Shown: positions 1 through 6,923 of the stretch, one piece after another
Layout of the letters: every line of letters begins with the position of its first letter
Position numbering within the stretch: the stretch's first letter is position 1
Source: Planctomycetaceae bacterium UBA4732
Lineage (GTDB): Bacteria > Planctomycetota > Planctomycetia > Gemmatales > Gemmataceae
Length of the DNA stretch: 7,085 bases
NCBI GenBank assembly: GCA_002404095.1
Contig: DHJA01000003.1
Span: 40,506 to 47,590 of the forward strand
Reading direction: 5' to 3'
Notes under the pieces: model-generated
What the model was told of the DNA's origin: nothing
The model's input: the letters and a program-made list of their open reading frames with translations, nothing else
The model's database searches: none
Program-made: the position numbers and the translations under genes

Positions 1-27
1 CCGCAAGGGGGGAGGGAGTAAGACAGC

Positions 28-1317
28 TCAGCCCTGAAAGCTCCGCATTACCAGGGCCGCGTTCTGACCGCCGAAGCCGAAGCTGGTCGATATGCCAGTC
101 CGCACCGGCGTCTCGCGGGCGCAGTTCGGCACATAATCCAGATCGCACGCCGGGTCGGGCGTTGTCTGGTTGATTGTAGGCGGCATAACGCCGTCGTGTA
201 GCGTCAGCGCCAGCGCCGCCGCTTCCACCGCTCCGGCCGCCCCGATTAGGTGGCCCACCATCGACTTGATCGACGACAACGGCAACGCCCGCGCCCCTTC
301 ACCGAAAACCCGCTTCACGGCCGTCGTCTCCATCTGGTCGTTGAGCCGCGTGCTGGTGCCGTGGGCGTTGATGTAGTCCACGTCGCCGGGATCGACGCAG
401 GCTTCGTTCAAGGCCCAACGGATGGCTCTCGCGGCGCCGCGCGCCTCCGGGTCCGGCCTCGTAACCGCGTAGGCGTCGAAGCTGCTGCCCAGACCCAACA
501 CTTCGGCGTAAATGATCGCGCCGCGACGTTTGGCGTGGTCCATCTCCTCCAACAACAATACGCCGGCGCCTTCGCCCAGCACGAAGCCGTCGCGCTGGCC
601 GTCGAACGGCCGTGACACTTCCTCCGCCGGCTTTTCCGCCGGACTGAGCGCGCCAAGGGCCGAATACGCTAAAAGCAGTAGCGGATCGAGCCGGCTGTCG
701 GCGCCGCCGGCCAGCATCAGGTCGGCGTCGCCGCGGCCGATCAGCCTGAATGCCTCGCCAACTGCTTGGGTGCCGGCCGCACACGCTGTCACCACCGTGT
801 TGTTCGGACCCTGCGCGTTGTGGATCAGCGAGATATGGGCCGCCGTCATGTTCGGCAGATACTTCAGCAGCCACAGCGGGAACAGCGCGTGCGACCCTTG
901 CCGGCCGAGCCGATCAGGATGCAGCTTGCCGTTCTCGTCGCAAGCCCCGGCTAGCAAGGACGCGACCTCGGACAGATCGACCGGGATCATGCCCGACCCC
1001 ATGACCACGCCGAGACGCTCAGGGTTTTCCTTCTCAAGGTCCAGCCCCGCGTCGCGCACGGCCATGCCTGCCGCGGCTGCACCGAAGCGCGCCGCCCGAC
1101 CCATAATTTTCATGCTTTTACGATGCGAAGCGGGGATATAAGAAGCGGCGTCGAAGTCGCACACCTCGCCCGCCACGCGCACGGGATGCGCGGAGGCGTC
1201 GAAACAGCGGATGGGACCGATGCCGCTGTGGCCCTCGACGCACGCCTTCCAAAACGCCTCCCTGCCAATGCCGTTAGGGGCGACCACGCCCACCCCCGTC
1301 ACCACGACTCTGCGCAT
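28..1317 (-). CDS. fabF: FabF-type beta-ketoacyl-ACP synthase (KAS II family)
   Basis: This gene encodes a 429-residue condensing enzyme of the thiolase fold. It would join malonyl-ACP to an acyl chain with loss of CO2 in fatty-acid or related acyl-chain synthesis in the cytosol. The catalytic triad is visible: Cys179 in TACAAGT, His319 in INAHGTST and His356 in KSMVGHLIGAAGA, with Lys351 just before it. The glycine-rich SFGFGGQN closes the active site at 412-419. The N-terminus (RRVVVTGVGVVAPNG) is typical of FabF. The protein is slightly longer than E. coli FabF; the extra length lies before the catalytic Cys, around 126-165, and includes PLWLLKYLPN. The start is the ATG at 1317, preceded by GGAG with 7-base spacing. 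The gene is transcribed away from the permease gene. A specialised role (polyketide or unusual lipid) rather than housekeeping elongation cannot be excluded, since no ACP or other fab gene is in view. The symbol denotes the family only. Confidence 0.93.
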   Translation of the reverse strand: MRRVVVTGVGVVAPNGIGREAFWKACVEGHSGIGPIRCFDASAHPVRVAGEVCDFDAASYIPASHRKSMKIMGRAARFGAAAAGMAVRDAGLDLEKENPERLGVVMGSGMIPVDLSEVASLLAGACDENGKLHPDRLGRQGSHALFPLWLLKYLPNMTAAHISLIHNAQGPNNTVVTACAAGTQAVGEAFRLIGRGDADLMLAGGADSRLDPLLLLAYSALGALSPAEKPAEEVSRPFDGQRDGFVLGEGAGVLLLEEMDHAKRRGAIIYAEVLGLGSSFDAYAVTRPDPEARGAARAIRWALNEACVDPGDVDYINAHGTSTRLNDQMETTAVKRVFGEGARALPLSSIKSMVGHLIGAAGAVEAAALALTLHDGVMPPTINQTTPDPACDLDYVPNCARETPVRTGISTSFGFGGQNAALVMRSFQG

Positions 1318-1379
1318 GGCCTTGCTCCGCGGAATTACCGCTCATTTTGCCCTGTCGCCTCAAATATCCTAACCATCTT

Positions 1380-1409
1380 ATATTACCTAACATGACGAAA
1401 GCATTTCAA
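1380..1409 (-). promoter_or_regulatory. Putative sigma70-like promoter for the ketosynthase gene
   Basis: On the minus strand, TTGAAA (1409-1404) and TAATAT (1385-1380) are separated by 18 bases. Both hexamers are close to the -35 and -10 consensus, in a stretch that is distinctly AT-richer than its surroundings. Transcription would begin about 55 bases before the ketosynthase ATG. The call rests on consensus resemblance only. Confidence 0.5.
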
Positions 1410-1520
1410 CAGAGTGCAGAGGAAACTAACCATTCCCGCGCTTAAGTAGCCGTCGCCGTCCGCAAAGTCGCCAAATCAGACTCCATTCATACGTTAAACG
1501 GGGTTTACGGTAAGGACGCG

Positions 1521-1529
1521 GAGGAGGAG
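1521..1529 (+). promoter_or_regulatory. Strong ribosome binding site of the permease gene
   Basis: The purine run GAGGAGGAG contains AGGAGG at 1522-1527, five bases before the ATG at 1533. It fixes the start of the permease and suggests efficient translation. Confidence 0.75.
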
Positions 1530-1532
1530 CCG

Positions 1533-3188
1533 ATGCGTTATCACTGGGCCAGCCGAGGCGATGTCAACGCTTTCTTCGGGTTGATGCTCGACAATGTTGC
1601 GGTGATGGTCATCCTGGTCAGCACGATCAGCAGCGCGACGCCCGTGGACGCGGCCACTGGCGAAGTGAAGTTCACGAACAGCTTCGTGATGACGCACATG
1701 ATACCTGGCACCGCGCTGGGGGTGCTGCTCGGCGATTTAGTCTACACCTGGATGGCGTTCCGCCTGGCGCGGCGCAGTGGCCGTAAAGACGTGACGGCCA
1801 TGCCATTGGGCCTTGATACGCCCAGCACATTCGGAGTCGCCTTGCTGGTGCTAATGCCCGCCTTACGGGATGGTTACGAAATCTACCAGCACGATCACGC
1901 CCGCGCGATGGCATTTAGCTGGCATGTCGGTCTGACGGTGCTGGCGCTGGCTGGCGTCTTCAAGATCGTCCTGGCGCCGCTGGGCAATGCCGTCCGCCGC
2001 TTTGTTCCGCGAGCCGGATTGCTCGGTTCGCTCGCCGCCATCGCTCTTGTACTCATCGCCTTCTTGCCGCTGCTGCTCCACGGCATCGCCGAGATGCCGC
2101 TGGTCGGCTTGACGGCGCTGACGGTGATCCTCGTCACCCTGGTGGCGCACCGTCAACTGCCGTTCAAGTTTCCTGGCGCCTTGGCGGCAGTGCTGGTCGG
2201 CGTCCTGGTGTACCAGATTTGTCACTGGTTGGGCGCGGCCTTCAACTGGCCGCTCGTTCCGCCGCCGCCGCAAGTGAACGGCGGCGAGTCGTGGCAGCCG
2301 GGGGCGATGGTGTCGTTCTATGGCGCCGGCGAATGGTCGCGCGTCGTGATCTACGCGCTGGCGAAGCTGCCGGTGGTGCTGCCGTTCGCGTTGGCGACGA
2401 TCGTGGGCGGCATCGACTGTACGGAGAGCGCGGCCGCGGCCGGCGACGAGTACGACACGCGAGCCGTCCTGCTCACCGAAGGCGTGGCGTCGCTCGTGGC
2501 CGGCCTGCTGGGCGGCGTTATTCAGACGACGCCGTACATCGGCCATCCCGCCTACAAGAAGATGGGCGGCCGGGCGGCGTACACGCTGGCGACGGCGATG
2601 TTTGTGGGGTGTGCAGGATATTTCGGATGGTTTAACGCGCTCTTTGAATGGCTGCCGACGGCGGCGATGTTCCCAGTTCTGGTGTTCGTGGGCTTGGAGA
2701 TCACGGCCCAATCGTTCCAGGCGACGCCGACGCGGCACTACCCGGCCCTGGCGCTGGCGGCGCTGCCGGCGTTGGCGTACCTGATAACGATCCCGCTCAA
2801 CGGCGTCCTCGGCGCCAACGCGCCGGCGCCCTATGCCGTGCCGATGGTGCAGACGCTGCGTTGCCTAGCCAACGGCTTCCTCATTACAGGCCTGTTATGG
2901 GCGGCGTCACTGGCGATGATACTGGACGGCAGGCTGGGGCGCGCTGCGGGGTTCCTGGCGGTGGCGGGCGTGTGCGCCTTCTTCGGCGTCATCCATTCAC
3001 CGCTGGCGTCGGAGCGGATCGGCCTGCCGTATGACGTGCTTGTGTTGGTGCAGCAGCAGGCGGGCGGCGCCGACTTTTGGAAGGCGGTGCAGTTTCAGAC
3101 GCCGTACCACTGGGCGACGGCGTATGGCTTGTCGGCGCTACTGCTTCTGGGACTGTCGCGGTTTAAGGCGGATTCTTTGAAGGGATGA
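1533..3188 (+). CDS. NCS2-type (xanthine/uracil permease-like) membrane transporter
   Basis: This gene encodes a 551-residue polytopic inner-membrane protein with about 12-14 hydrophobic segments. Features match the nucleobase-cation symporter 2 / AzgA-like fold. There is an early membrane segment, DVNAFFGLMLDNVAVMVILV (10-29). A substrate-site-like loop, MPLGLDTPSTFG, lies at 90-101. The probable TM8 site, GGIDCTESAAAAGDEYDTR (292-310), has an acidic residue where the family uses Glu or Asp to bind base and proton. A TM10-like re-entrant stretch, GGVIQTTPYIGHPAYKKMGG, lies at 327-346. Family members usually import purines, pyrimidines or related compounds by proton symport, but the canonical QxExxG and NxGxxxxT signatures are not exact here, so the substrate is unknown. 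The start ATG is fixed by a strong Shine-Dalgarno sequence. The gene stands alone, divergent from the ketosynthase and convergent with the helicase operon, and its reading frame is intact. Confidence 0.78.
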   Translation: MRYHWASRGDVNAFFGLMLDNVAVMVILVSTISSATPVDAATGEVKFTNSFVMTHMIPGTALGVLLGDLVYTWMAFRLARRSGRKDVTAMPLGLDTPSTFGVALLVLMPALRDGYEIYQHDHARAMAFSWHVGLTVLALAGVFKIVLAPLGNAVRRFVPRAGLLGSLAAIALVLIAFLPLLLHGIAEMPLVGLTALTVILVTLVAHRQLPFKFPGALAAVLVGVLVYQICHWLGAAFNWPLVPPPPQVNGGESWQPGAMVSFYGAGEWSRVVIYALAKLPVVLPFALATIVGGIDCTESAAAAGDEYDTRAVLLTEGVASLVAGLLGGVIQTTPYIGHPAYKKMGGRAAYTLATAMFVGCAGYFGWFNALFEWLPTAAMFPVLVFVGLEITAQSFQATPTRHYPALALAALPALAYLITIPLNGVLGANAPAPYAVPMVQTLRCLANGFLITGLLWAASLAMILDGRLGRAAGFLAVAGVCAFFGVIHSPLASERIGLPYDVLVLVQQQAGGADFWKAVQFQTPYHWATAYGLSALLLLGLSRFKADSLKG

Positions 3189-3212
3189 ACGGCTAGCAGC
3201 CCGCTAGAATTT

Positions 3213-3300
3213 CCCCGCCAAAGGCGGGTCGGCGGGCGATGGTTGGCGGGCCGATGTCGTGAGCAGTAAAGGCCTTCGGGACCGCCCGCCAACCCGCCAA
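3213..3300. repeat. GC-rich inverted/direct repeat cluster between convergent genes
   Basis: Just after the permease stop lies a compact hairpin, CCCGCC (3214-3219), AAA, GGCGGG (3223-3228). It is followed by a longer-range perfect 11-base inverted repeat: GGTTGGCGGGC (3241-3251) with GCCCGCCAACC (3284-3294). CCCGCCAA occurs three times (3214, 3285, 3293) and GGCGGG three times (3223, 3231, 3245), so alternative pairings are possible. The layout resembles a REP-like extragenic palindromic element. No T-tract follows, so it is not a textbook terminator, although it could end or stabilise the permease transcript. Confidence 0.6.
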
Positions 3301-3331
3301 GCGTGTCGCCGCCCAGGAGCGCGTCGCGCCG

Positions 3332-3365
3332 AAAAAAGGTTTCAGGAATCCTGGCGCCTTTTCTC
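3332..3365. terminator. Probable bidirectional intrinsic terminator
   Basis: An imperfect hairpin lies 12 bases beyond the helicase stop codon. AAAAGG (3334-3339) pairs with CCTTTT (3357-3362), and inside it CAGG (3343-3346) pairs with CCTG (3350-3353). Read on the minus strand it ends in a run of six T (3337-3332), which suits termination of the helicase operon. On the plus strand it ends in CCTTTTCTC, which could stop permease transcripts. The helix is interrupted by a 3x3 internal loop, so its strength is uncertain. Confidence 0.55.
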
Positions 3366-3373
3366 ATCTCTCA

Positions 3374-6205
3374 TCACCGAAATTCGACCCAGCTCAATCC
3401 CAGAAACTCAACGTCATCGTCCCAGCTCCAAAGATGCAGATTCTGCTCGAGGTGGCGCCGTGCCGTCGCAAGAGCTGGGACGGGATCAACCCCAGTAGAG
3501 GTTGCCTTCTCCTCCTTGGCTGTGCCGCTCACTGCCGCCGCCGCTGCTTCGGAGTCGATCTGACCGGCCTTGTCGACGAACACCGGATGGAATTGAAACA
3601 GACATTCATCTCCCACTTCGCGGATGATGCGTTGCCGGACGACAAAGAGAAATAAGAAGCCTGAGCGTCCGGCCAGCCGGGAATCCTGAACGCGCCTCAG
3701 CGCTGTCAACCCACCAAAGTTGTACGATCCGACATATTGCAGCATCGCCTCGACCAGCGGATGGCCCAGCGCCAAGAACTCCGCGTCGCTCCGATGAACG
3801 GCCAACTCCCGGTCGAACGTGGCCTGTCGATATCGCTCGGGCAGTTTCCACGGCCCCAGCACATCCGGCACGATAAACTCGAAGAACGCTTCCTTCTTCT
3901 GAAGTTGCCGGCGATGCTCTCCCAGGAAGCGCTCCGTGAAGCGTTGCAGGTCGGCGAGGCTTAGGTCGCTGGCGAGCTCCTGCTGATACTTGTCAAACGA
4001 ATAGCTAGAGCAATCGCGGAACAAGTTCTGTGTGGCGATTTCATAAGCGCGTTTCGCCCGTTTCACCGCTTCGTCGATTTCTTTCTGGGTTTGCTTGTTG
4101 AGGTTCCCCTCGACCAGCGCGCGTTTGTAGATTTCCTTCGGGTCGATCTCGCTTTCAAGTTGCCCGTTGAGGCTGCCCTTGATCTCCTCCGGGTCCTCGC
4201 CGGTAACCTTGGCGATCGCCCTCGCGGCGTAGGCCAGCCGGTCCTCGAAGTACGCCTGCACCTGGTCCTCGACCGTTCCTTTGTTGAACAGGTGATATAC
4301 CTGTACGACCTTGTCTTGCCCGTACCGATAAACCCGGCCCACGCGCTGCTCGACGCGCATCGGGTTCCAGGGCAAATCATAATTGATGCAGATGTGGCAG
4401 AATTGCAGGTTGATGCCTTCGCCGCCGGCCTCCGTCGAAACCAGAAAGCGGACGCGCGGCTGGTCGCGGAACAGCCGCTGGCTGGTCCGCTTGGTCGTCG
4501 CCGTTTCGACGGCCCCATTCTTGGCAAACGGCGCCCAAAGCGCCTGCACGTCGCGCTGATTATCCTCCAACCTCTCCAGCTTCATATCGCCGTGGATCAC
4601 GACGACCGAGCCTTTCCCGTACTTCTTTTCCAGTTCCTCGACGAGATAGCGTTGCGTTTGCCGGTATTCGGTGAAGATCAGCACTTTCTCTTGGTCGCCG
4701 CGGCCGCTTTCCTTGGCGATATGATCGGTCAGGCCGAGCAGTTCCGTCAGCTTCTTGTCGCGCTTGACAGGCATGGCCAGCAGCTGCTGCAGCGCCGTGA
4801 TCTCGTCCTCCATGATCTCGCGGTCGTTCCTGACCACGCTTTGCTCCTCCATTTCGCCTTCAAAGCGCTCATCTTCAATCTCGTCGTCCTCGTCCCGCGG
4901 CAGGTCGCAGACCTCGCCGCGCAGGCGCATGAGCCGTCCTTGCAGCGCCGCTTTGATCGCGGCCGTCGAGCTGGCGTTGAGCTTCTGAAACGTCGTGAGC
5001 AAGAAGCCGGCCGCCCGCTGCTGCGCGCCGTCGCTGACGCGCTCCAGCATCTTGTAGCCGTTGCGGATGTACTCTTCCACCGCCAGGTAGAAGGCCTTCT
5101 CCTCGTCGTACATCTTCGCCGGCAGCCGGTGCGTCTGGCGGCCCTTGAACACCTTGCGGCCCTCGGAATCCGTCACATCCTTCTTGGGCGTGCGGATCAC
5201 GAAGTCGGTGAACTTCTTGCTCCCGCCCTCCGCCCGAAAAAGGGGACAATCCTCGTCCAGACTGCTGAAATCGATGTCGTCGTCCAACAGCGCCACCAGG
5301 TTCTTGAATCGGCTGTGATTCGCCTCCCCCTGGTGCGGCGTCGCGGTCAACAAGAGAAACGCCTCCGAATACTCCGGCAGGCGAATTTCCTCGGCCAGCT
5401 TGTAATTCTGCGTCTTTTCGACCTTGCCAGAGCCGTAGTTGATCGCGCTCAGCCGGTGGGCCTCGTCGAAGATGATGAGGTCCCATTTGCGATTTTCCAG
5501 CAGGATGCGCTTGTGTTCCTTGCGCTTGAGCCGATTGATCGACGCGATCGCCGACGCCTTGTAATCCCAGACCCGCGGGTTGACCGCCATGAAATCGCGG
5601 CCGAAAATCTCAAAGTGCGCCCCGAACTTGTCCTGCATTTCCTCCTGCCACTGCGTGGTAAGCCCGGCCGGGGTGATGATGAGCGTGCGCCTGGCCTGCC
5701 CGCGCTGATGGAGCGCCTGCCAGATCATGCCCGCTTCGATGGTCTTGCCCAGCCCCACCTCATCGGCCAGCAAGAACCGCCGTCGTGGACTGGAGACGAC
5801 ACGGTGGGCGGTGAAGATCTGGTGCGGGAGAATCTCGGTGCGTGCGTTGGAAAGCTGCCCGCCCTTGTTGCCGGTGAGGAGACGCGCCGCCAGCATTTTG
5901 AGTTCAAAGCGCCAGGCCGGCTCCCATTCGCCACGAGCGGCGCGATCCAACGGCGTATCGACCTTTTCAATTTCAGGAAGCGGCAGGATCTTGTTCTCCG
6001 ACCGATACGGCGGCTCCATGAACACTGACGGATTGAACTCGATCTTGGCCAAGCCATTGCGCATCTTCTGCACCCGCCCGACGCCGTACTCCTTGTACAT
6101 GTCGTTCGTGCTGCGGACCAGGTCGCCTTCGAGGAAGCATTGCGGGGCTGCCGCGGGTTCCCTGGATCGGGCGTCATTCCCCGTGGGTATCGCCTTCTCG
6201 CTCAC
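3374..6205 (-). CDS. RapA-like SNF2/DEAH-box helicase, third gene of a toxin-antitoxin operon
   Basis: This gene encodes a 943-residue superfamily 2 ATPase. Numbered from the GTG start: a KOW/Tudor-like N-terminal segment (EGDLVRST...GVGRVQKM) lies at about 26-70; motif I is LADEVGLGKT (146-155); motif Ia is LIITPAGLTTQW; motif II is the DEAH box (247-250); motif III is LTATP (286-290). The C-terminal lobe has VLIFTEYRQT (508-517), STEAGGEGINLQ (590-601) and QRVGRVYRYGQ (620-630). All ATPase motifs look intact. An acidic, probably disordered stretch (about 436-454) joins the lobes, and a C-terminal region of about 220 residues carries a FLALGHPLVEAML segment. ILPHQ...AHRVV before motif I resembles RapA/HepA, so ATP-driven translocation on duplex DNA, with displacement of bound protein, is likely. 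The frame extends to TTG 6214, but GTG 6205 fits better: it has GAGGA nine bases upstream and overlaps the toxin stop as GTGA. DISARM DrmD-type helicases are a relative to consider. Confidence 0.9.
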   Translation of the reverse strand: MSEKAIPTGNDARSREPAAAPQCFLEGDLVRSTNDMYKEYGVGRVQKMRNGLAKIEFNPSVFMEPPYRSENKILPLPEIEKVDTPLDRAARGEWEPAWRFELKMLAARLLTGNKGGQLSNARTEILPHQIFTAHRVVSSPRRRFLLADEVGLGKTIEAGMIWQALHQRGQARRTLIITPAGLTTQWQEEMQDKFGAHFEIFGRDFMAVNPRVWDYKASAIASINRLKRKEHKRILLENRKWDLIIFDEAHRLSAINYGSGKVEKTQNYKLAEEIRLPEYSEAFLLLTATPHQGEANHSRFKNLVALLDDDIDFSSLDEDCPLFRAEGGSKKFTDFVIRTPKKDVTDSEGRKVFKGRQTHRLPAKMYDEEKAFYLAVEEYIRNGYKMLERVSDGAQQRAAGFLLTTFQKLNASSTAAIKAALQGRLMRLRGEVCDLPRDEDDEIEDERFEGEMEEQSVVRNDREIMEDEITALQQLLAMPVKRDKKLTELLGLTDHIAKESGRGDQEKVLIFTEYRQTQRYLVEELEKKYGKGSVVVIHGDMKLERLEDNQRDVQALWAPFAKNGAVETATTKRTSQRLFRDQPRVRFLVSTEAGGEGINLQFCHICINYDLPWNPMRVEQRVGRVYRYGQDKVVQVYHLFNKGTVEDQVQAYFEDRLAYAARAIAKVTGEDPEEIKGSLNGQLESEIDPKEIYKRALVEGNLNKQTQKEIDEAVKRAKRAYEIATQNLFRDCSSYSFDKYQQELASDLSLADLQRFTERFLGEHRRQLQKKEAFFEFIVPDVLGPWKLPERYRQATFDRELAVHRSDAEFLALGHPLVEAMLQYVGSYNFGGLTALRRVQDSRLAGRSGFLFLFVVRQRIIREVGDECLFQFHPVFVDKAGQIDSEAAAAAVSGTAKEEKATSTGVDPVPALATARRHLEQNLHLWSWDDDVEFLGLSWVEFR
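6027..6131. repeat. Direct repeat copy 1 (inside the helicase gene)
   Basis: These 105 bases are identical to 6981-7085 and lie within the helicase coding sequence, covering codons 26-60 counted from GTG 6205. Similarity stops abruptly on the low-coordinate side (T at 6026 against C at 6980). On the other side, copy 2 runs into the end of the window, so the true length is unknown. Confidence 0.97.
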
Positions 6206-6621
6206 GTTGACCAATCCTCGATTTGCAGGCCGGGAATCTTCCTGAAGTCGCGGGCGTTCCGGGTGACCAGGACCGCCCCTTGCTCCAGCGCCACGGCGGC
6301 GATTCGCAGGTCCATGCGACCAATCTTGACCTTTGCCTTGCGAAGCTGCTCATAGCGCCCGATCGCCTGCTCATCATAAGTGAGGATCCGCAGATGCGCA
6401 AGGAAGCCAACCGCGTCGGTGAGTCGGCGATACGCCCACGCCAGCCTTTCGGGGCGCTTGGCCTTTCGGACCTGAGTGTACCATCCGGACAGCTGCTCCT
6501 CGACGCTCAGCACGGTGATCGCCGCGTCCTCGGGCCGCTGTTCCAGGAAGCGCCGGGCCACGGCCGGATGACCTTCCTCCAGCAGCGTCAGCATGTCGGT
6601 GTCAAGGACGTAGAGGGTCAT
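6202..6621 (-). CDS. vapC: PIN-domain ribonuclease toxin, VapC type
   Basis: This gene encodes a 139-residue single PIN domain, the usual VapC size. Family members are Mg2+-dependent RNases, often cutting tRNA or rRNA, that are held inactive by a co-transcribed antitoxin. The acidic active site is complete in sequence: Asp7 in YVLDTDML, Glu42 in SVEEQLSG, Asp104 in IGRMDLRIAA, and the closing LVTRNARDF (118-126) with Asn122 and Asp125. The C-terminus (IPGLQIEDWS) is typical of the tRNA(fMet)-specific VapC-like subgroup. The start ATG at 6621 overlaps the antitoxin stop as ATGA and has no good Shine-Dalgarno of its own, so translation probably depends on ribosomes finishing the antitoxin. The stop overlaps the helicase start in the same way. 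No damage is visible. The RNA target cannot be told from sequence. Confidence 0.9.
   Translation of the reverse strand: MTLYVLDTDMLTLLEEGHPAVARRFLEQRPEDAAITVLSVEEQLSGWYTQVRKAKRPERLAWAYRRLTDAVGFLAHLRILTYDEQAIGRYEQLRKAKVKIGRMDLRIAAVALEQGAVLVTRNARDFRKIPGLQIEDWST
6215..6219 (-). promoter_or_regulatory. Ribosome binding site deciding the helicase start
   Basis: GAGGA on the minus strand, inside the last codons of the toxin gene, lies nine bases before GTG 6205. The longer alternative start, TTG 6214, would abut this site with no spacer and is therefore unlikely. The helicase start overlaps the toxin stop by four bases (GTGA). Confidence 0.65.
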
Positions 6622-6917
6622 GGGAGCTCTGGATGCCGGTCGATTTTCCGACGGTACTCGGCCATGGATTTCTTCCAGTCTTTGATGCCCGGATCGTCTT
6701 TGAACATGCCGACGAACTTCGCCAGGGGGTGCGTCTCCGGCCCCGTTTCAAGCGGCACGATCTCGGCACCGTTGCGAAATCGGGCCTGAAGTTGCTCGTT
6801 GAGCCTGGCGAGGGCTTCCTCGCGGGTCGGCGCCTCGACGACCACGGCCAGCGGCGCACCCCCGGACGCCCGGTAAGCGTTGCCGGCGATGGGTTCGATC
6901 AGGACAGGAATCTGCAT
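6618..6917 (-). CDS. Antitoxin: HicB-like N-terminal domain with a VapB-type toxin-binding tail
   Basis: This gene encodes a 99-residue protein directly upstream of the PIN toxin, the usual order for a type II antitoxin. The N-terminal half (MQIPVLIEPIAGNAYRA, then a strand LAVVVEA and the helix TREEALARLNEQLQARF) resembles the small alpha/beta fold of HicB-like antitoxins. The C-terminal tail (about 66-93, with FVGMFKDDPGIKDW and MAEYRR) matches the kind of flexible tail that VapB proteins insert into the PIN active site. No ribbon-helix-helix, AbrB or HTH DNA-binding segment is evident, so classical autorepression by this protein is doubtful. The start ATG has a strong Shine-Dalgarno seven bases upstream. 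Its 5' flank is only 63 bases long before a duplication junction at 6980/6981, so its promoter may be displaced. The toxin-antitoxin role comes from context and tail similarity; neutralisation is inferred. Confidence 0.78.
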   Translation of the reverse strand: MQIPVLIEPIAGNAYRASGGAPLAVVVEAPTREEALARLNEQLQARFRNGAEIVPLETGPETHPLAKFVGMFKDDPGIKDWKKSMAEYRRKIDRHPELP

Positions 6918-6923
6918 GACGGA

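Larger units (their letters stand above)
1318..1532. other. Divergent intergenic region between ketosynthase and permease
   Basis: This region holds 215 bases between two divergently transcribed genes and no convincing coding sequence. It contains the ketosynthase promoter on the minus strand. Close to the permease it has a small inverted repeat, TAAAC at 1495-1499 and GTTTA at 1503-1507, separated by GGG, which could be an operator or a minor hairpin. I see no strong -35/-10 pair reading toward the permease and no riboswitch that I recognise. Confidence 0.6.
3189..3373. other. Convergent intergenic region
   Basis: These 185 bases between the permease and helicase stop codons hold the GC-rich repeat cluster and the bidirectional terminator. 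Short frames crossing it lack ribosome binding sites and family features, and I regard them as non-coding. Confidence 0.7.

Noticed and set aside
1410..1532. A purine, guanidine or other riboswitch before the permease
   Set aside because: Only a 5-bp hairpin (1495-1507) can be drawn, and none of the conserved aptamer cores I know is present.
1863..2738. A 291-codon open frame on the minus strand inside the permease gene
   Set aside because: It is extremely rich in Arg, Gln and His, as expected of a complement of hydrophobic membrane codons, with no recognisable domain.
3259..3563. Short plus-strand frames starting in the convergent intergenic region and running into the helicase 3' end
   Set aside because: They cross the terminator and the repeat cluster, lack Shine-Dalgarno sites and show no protein family signal.
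4091..6028. A 645-codon open frame on the plus strand, antisense to the helicase
   Set aside because: It lies wholly within the helicase gene, has no ribosome binding site or family motif, and its Leu/Arg/Val/Asp-rich composition is that of a shadow frame in GC-rich DNA. The opposite strand carries every SNF2 motif.
3374..6917. A complete DISARM or BREX system
   Set aside because: Only an SNF2 helicase of a similar general type is present. No methylase, DrmA/DrmB, phospholipase-D DrmC, PglZ or BrxC-like gene is in the window.
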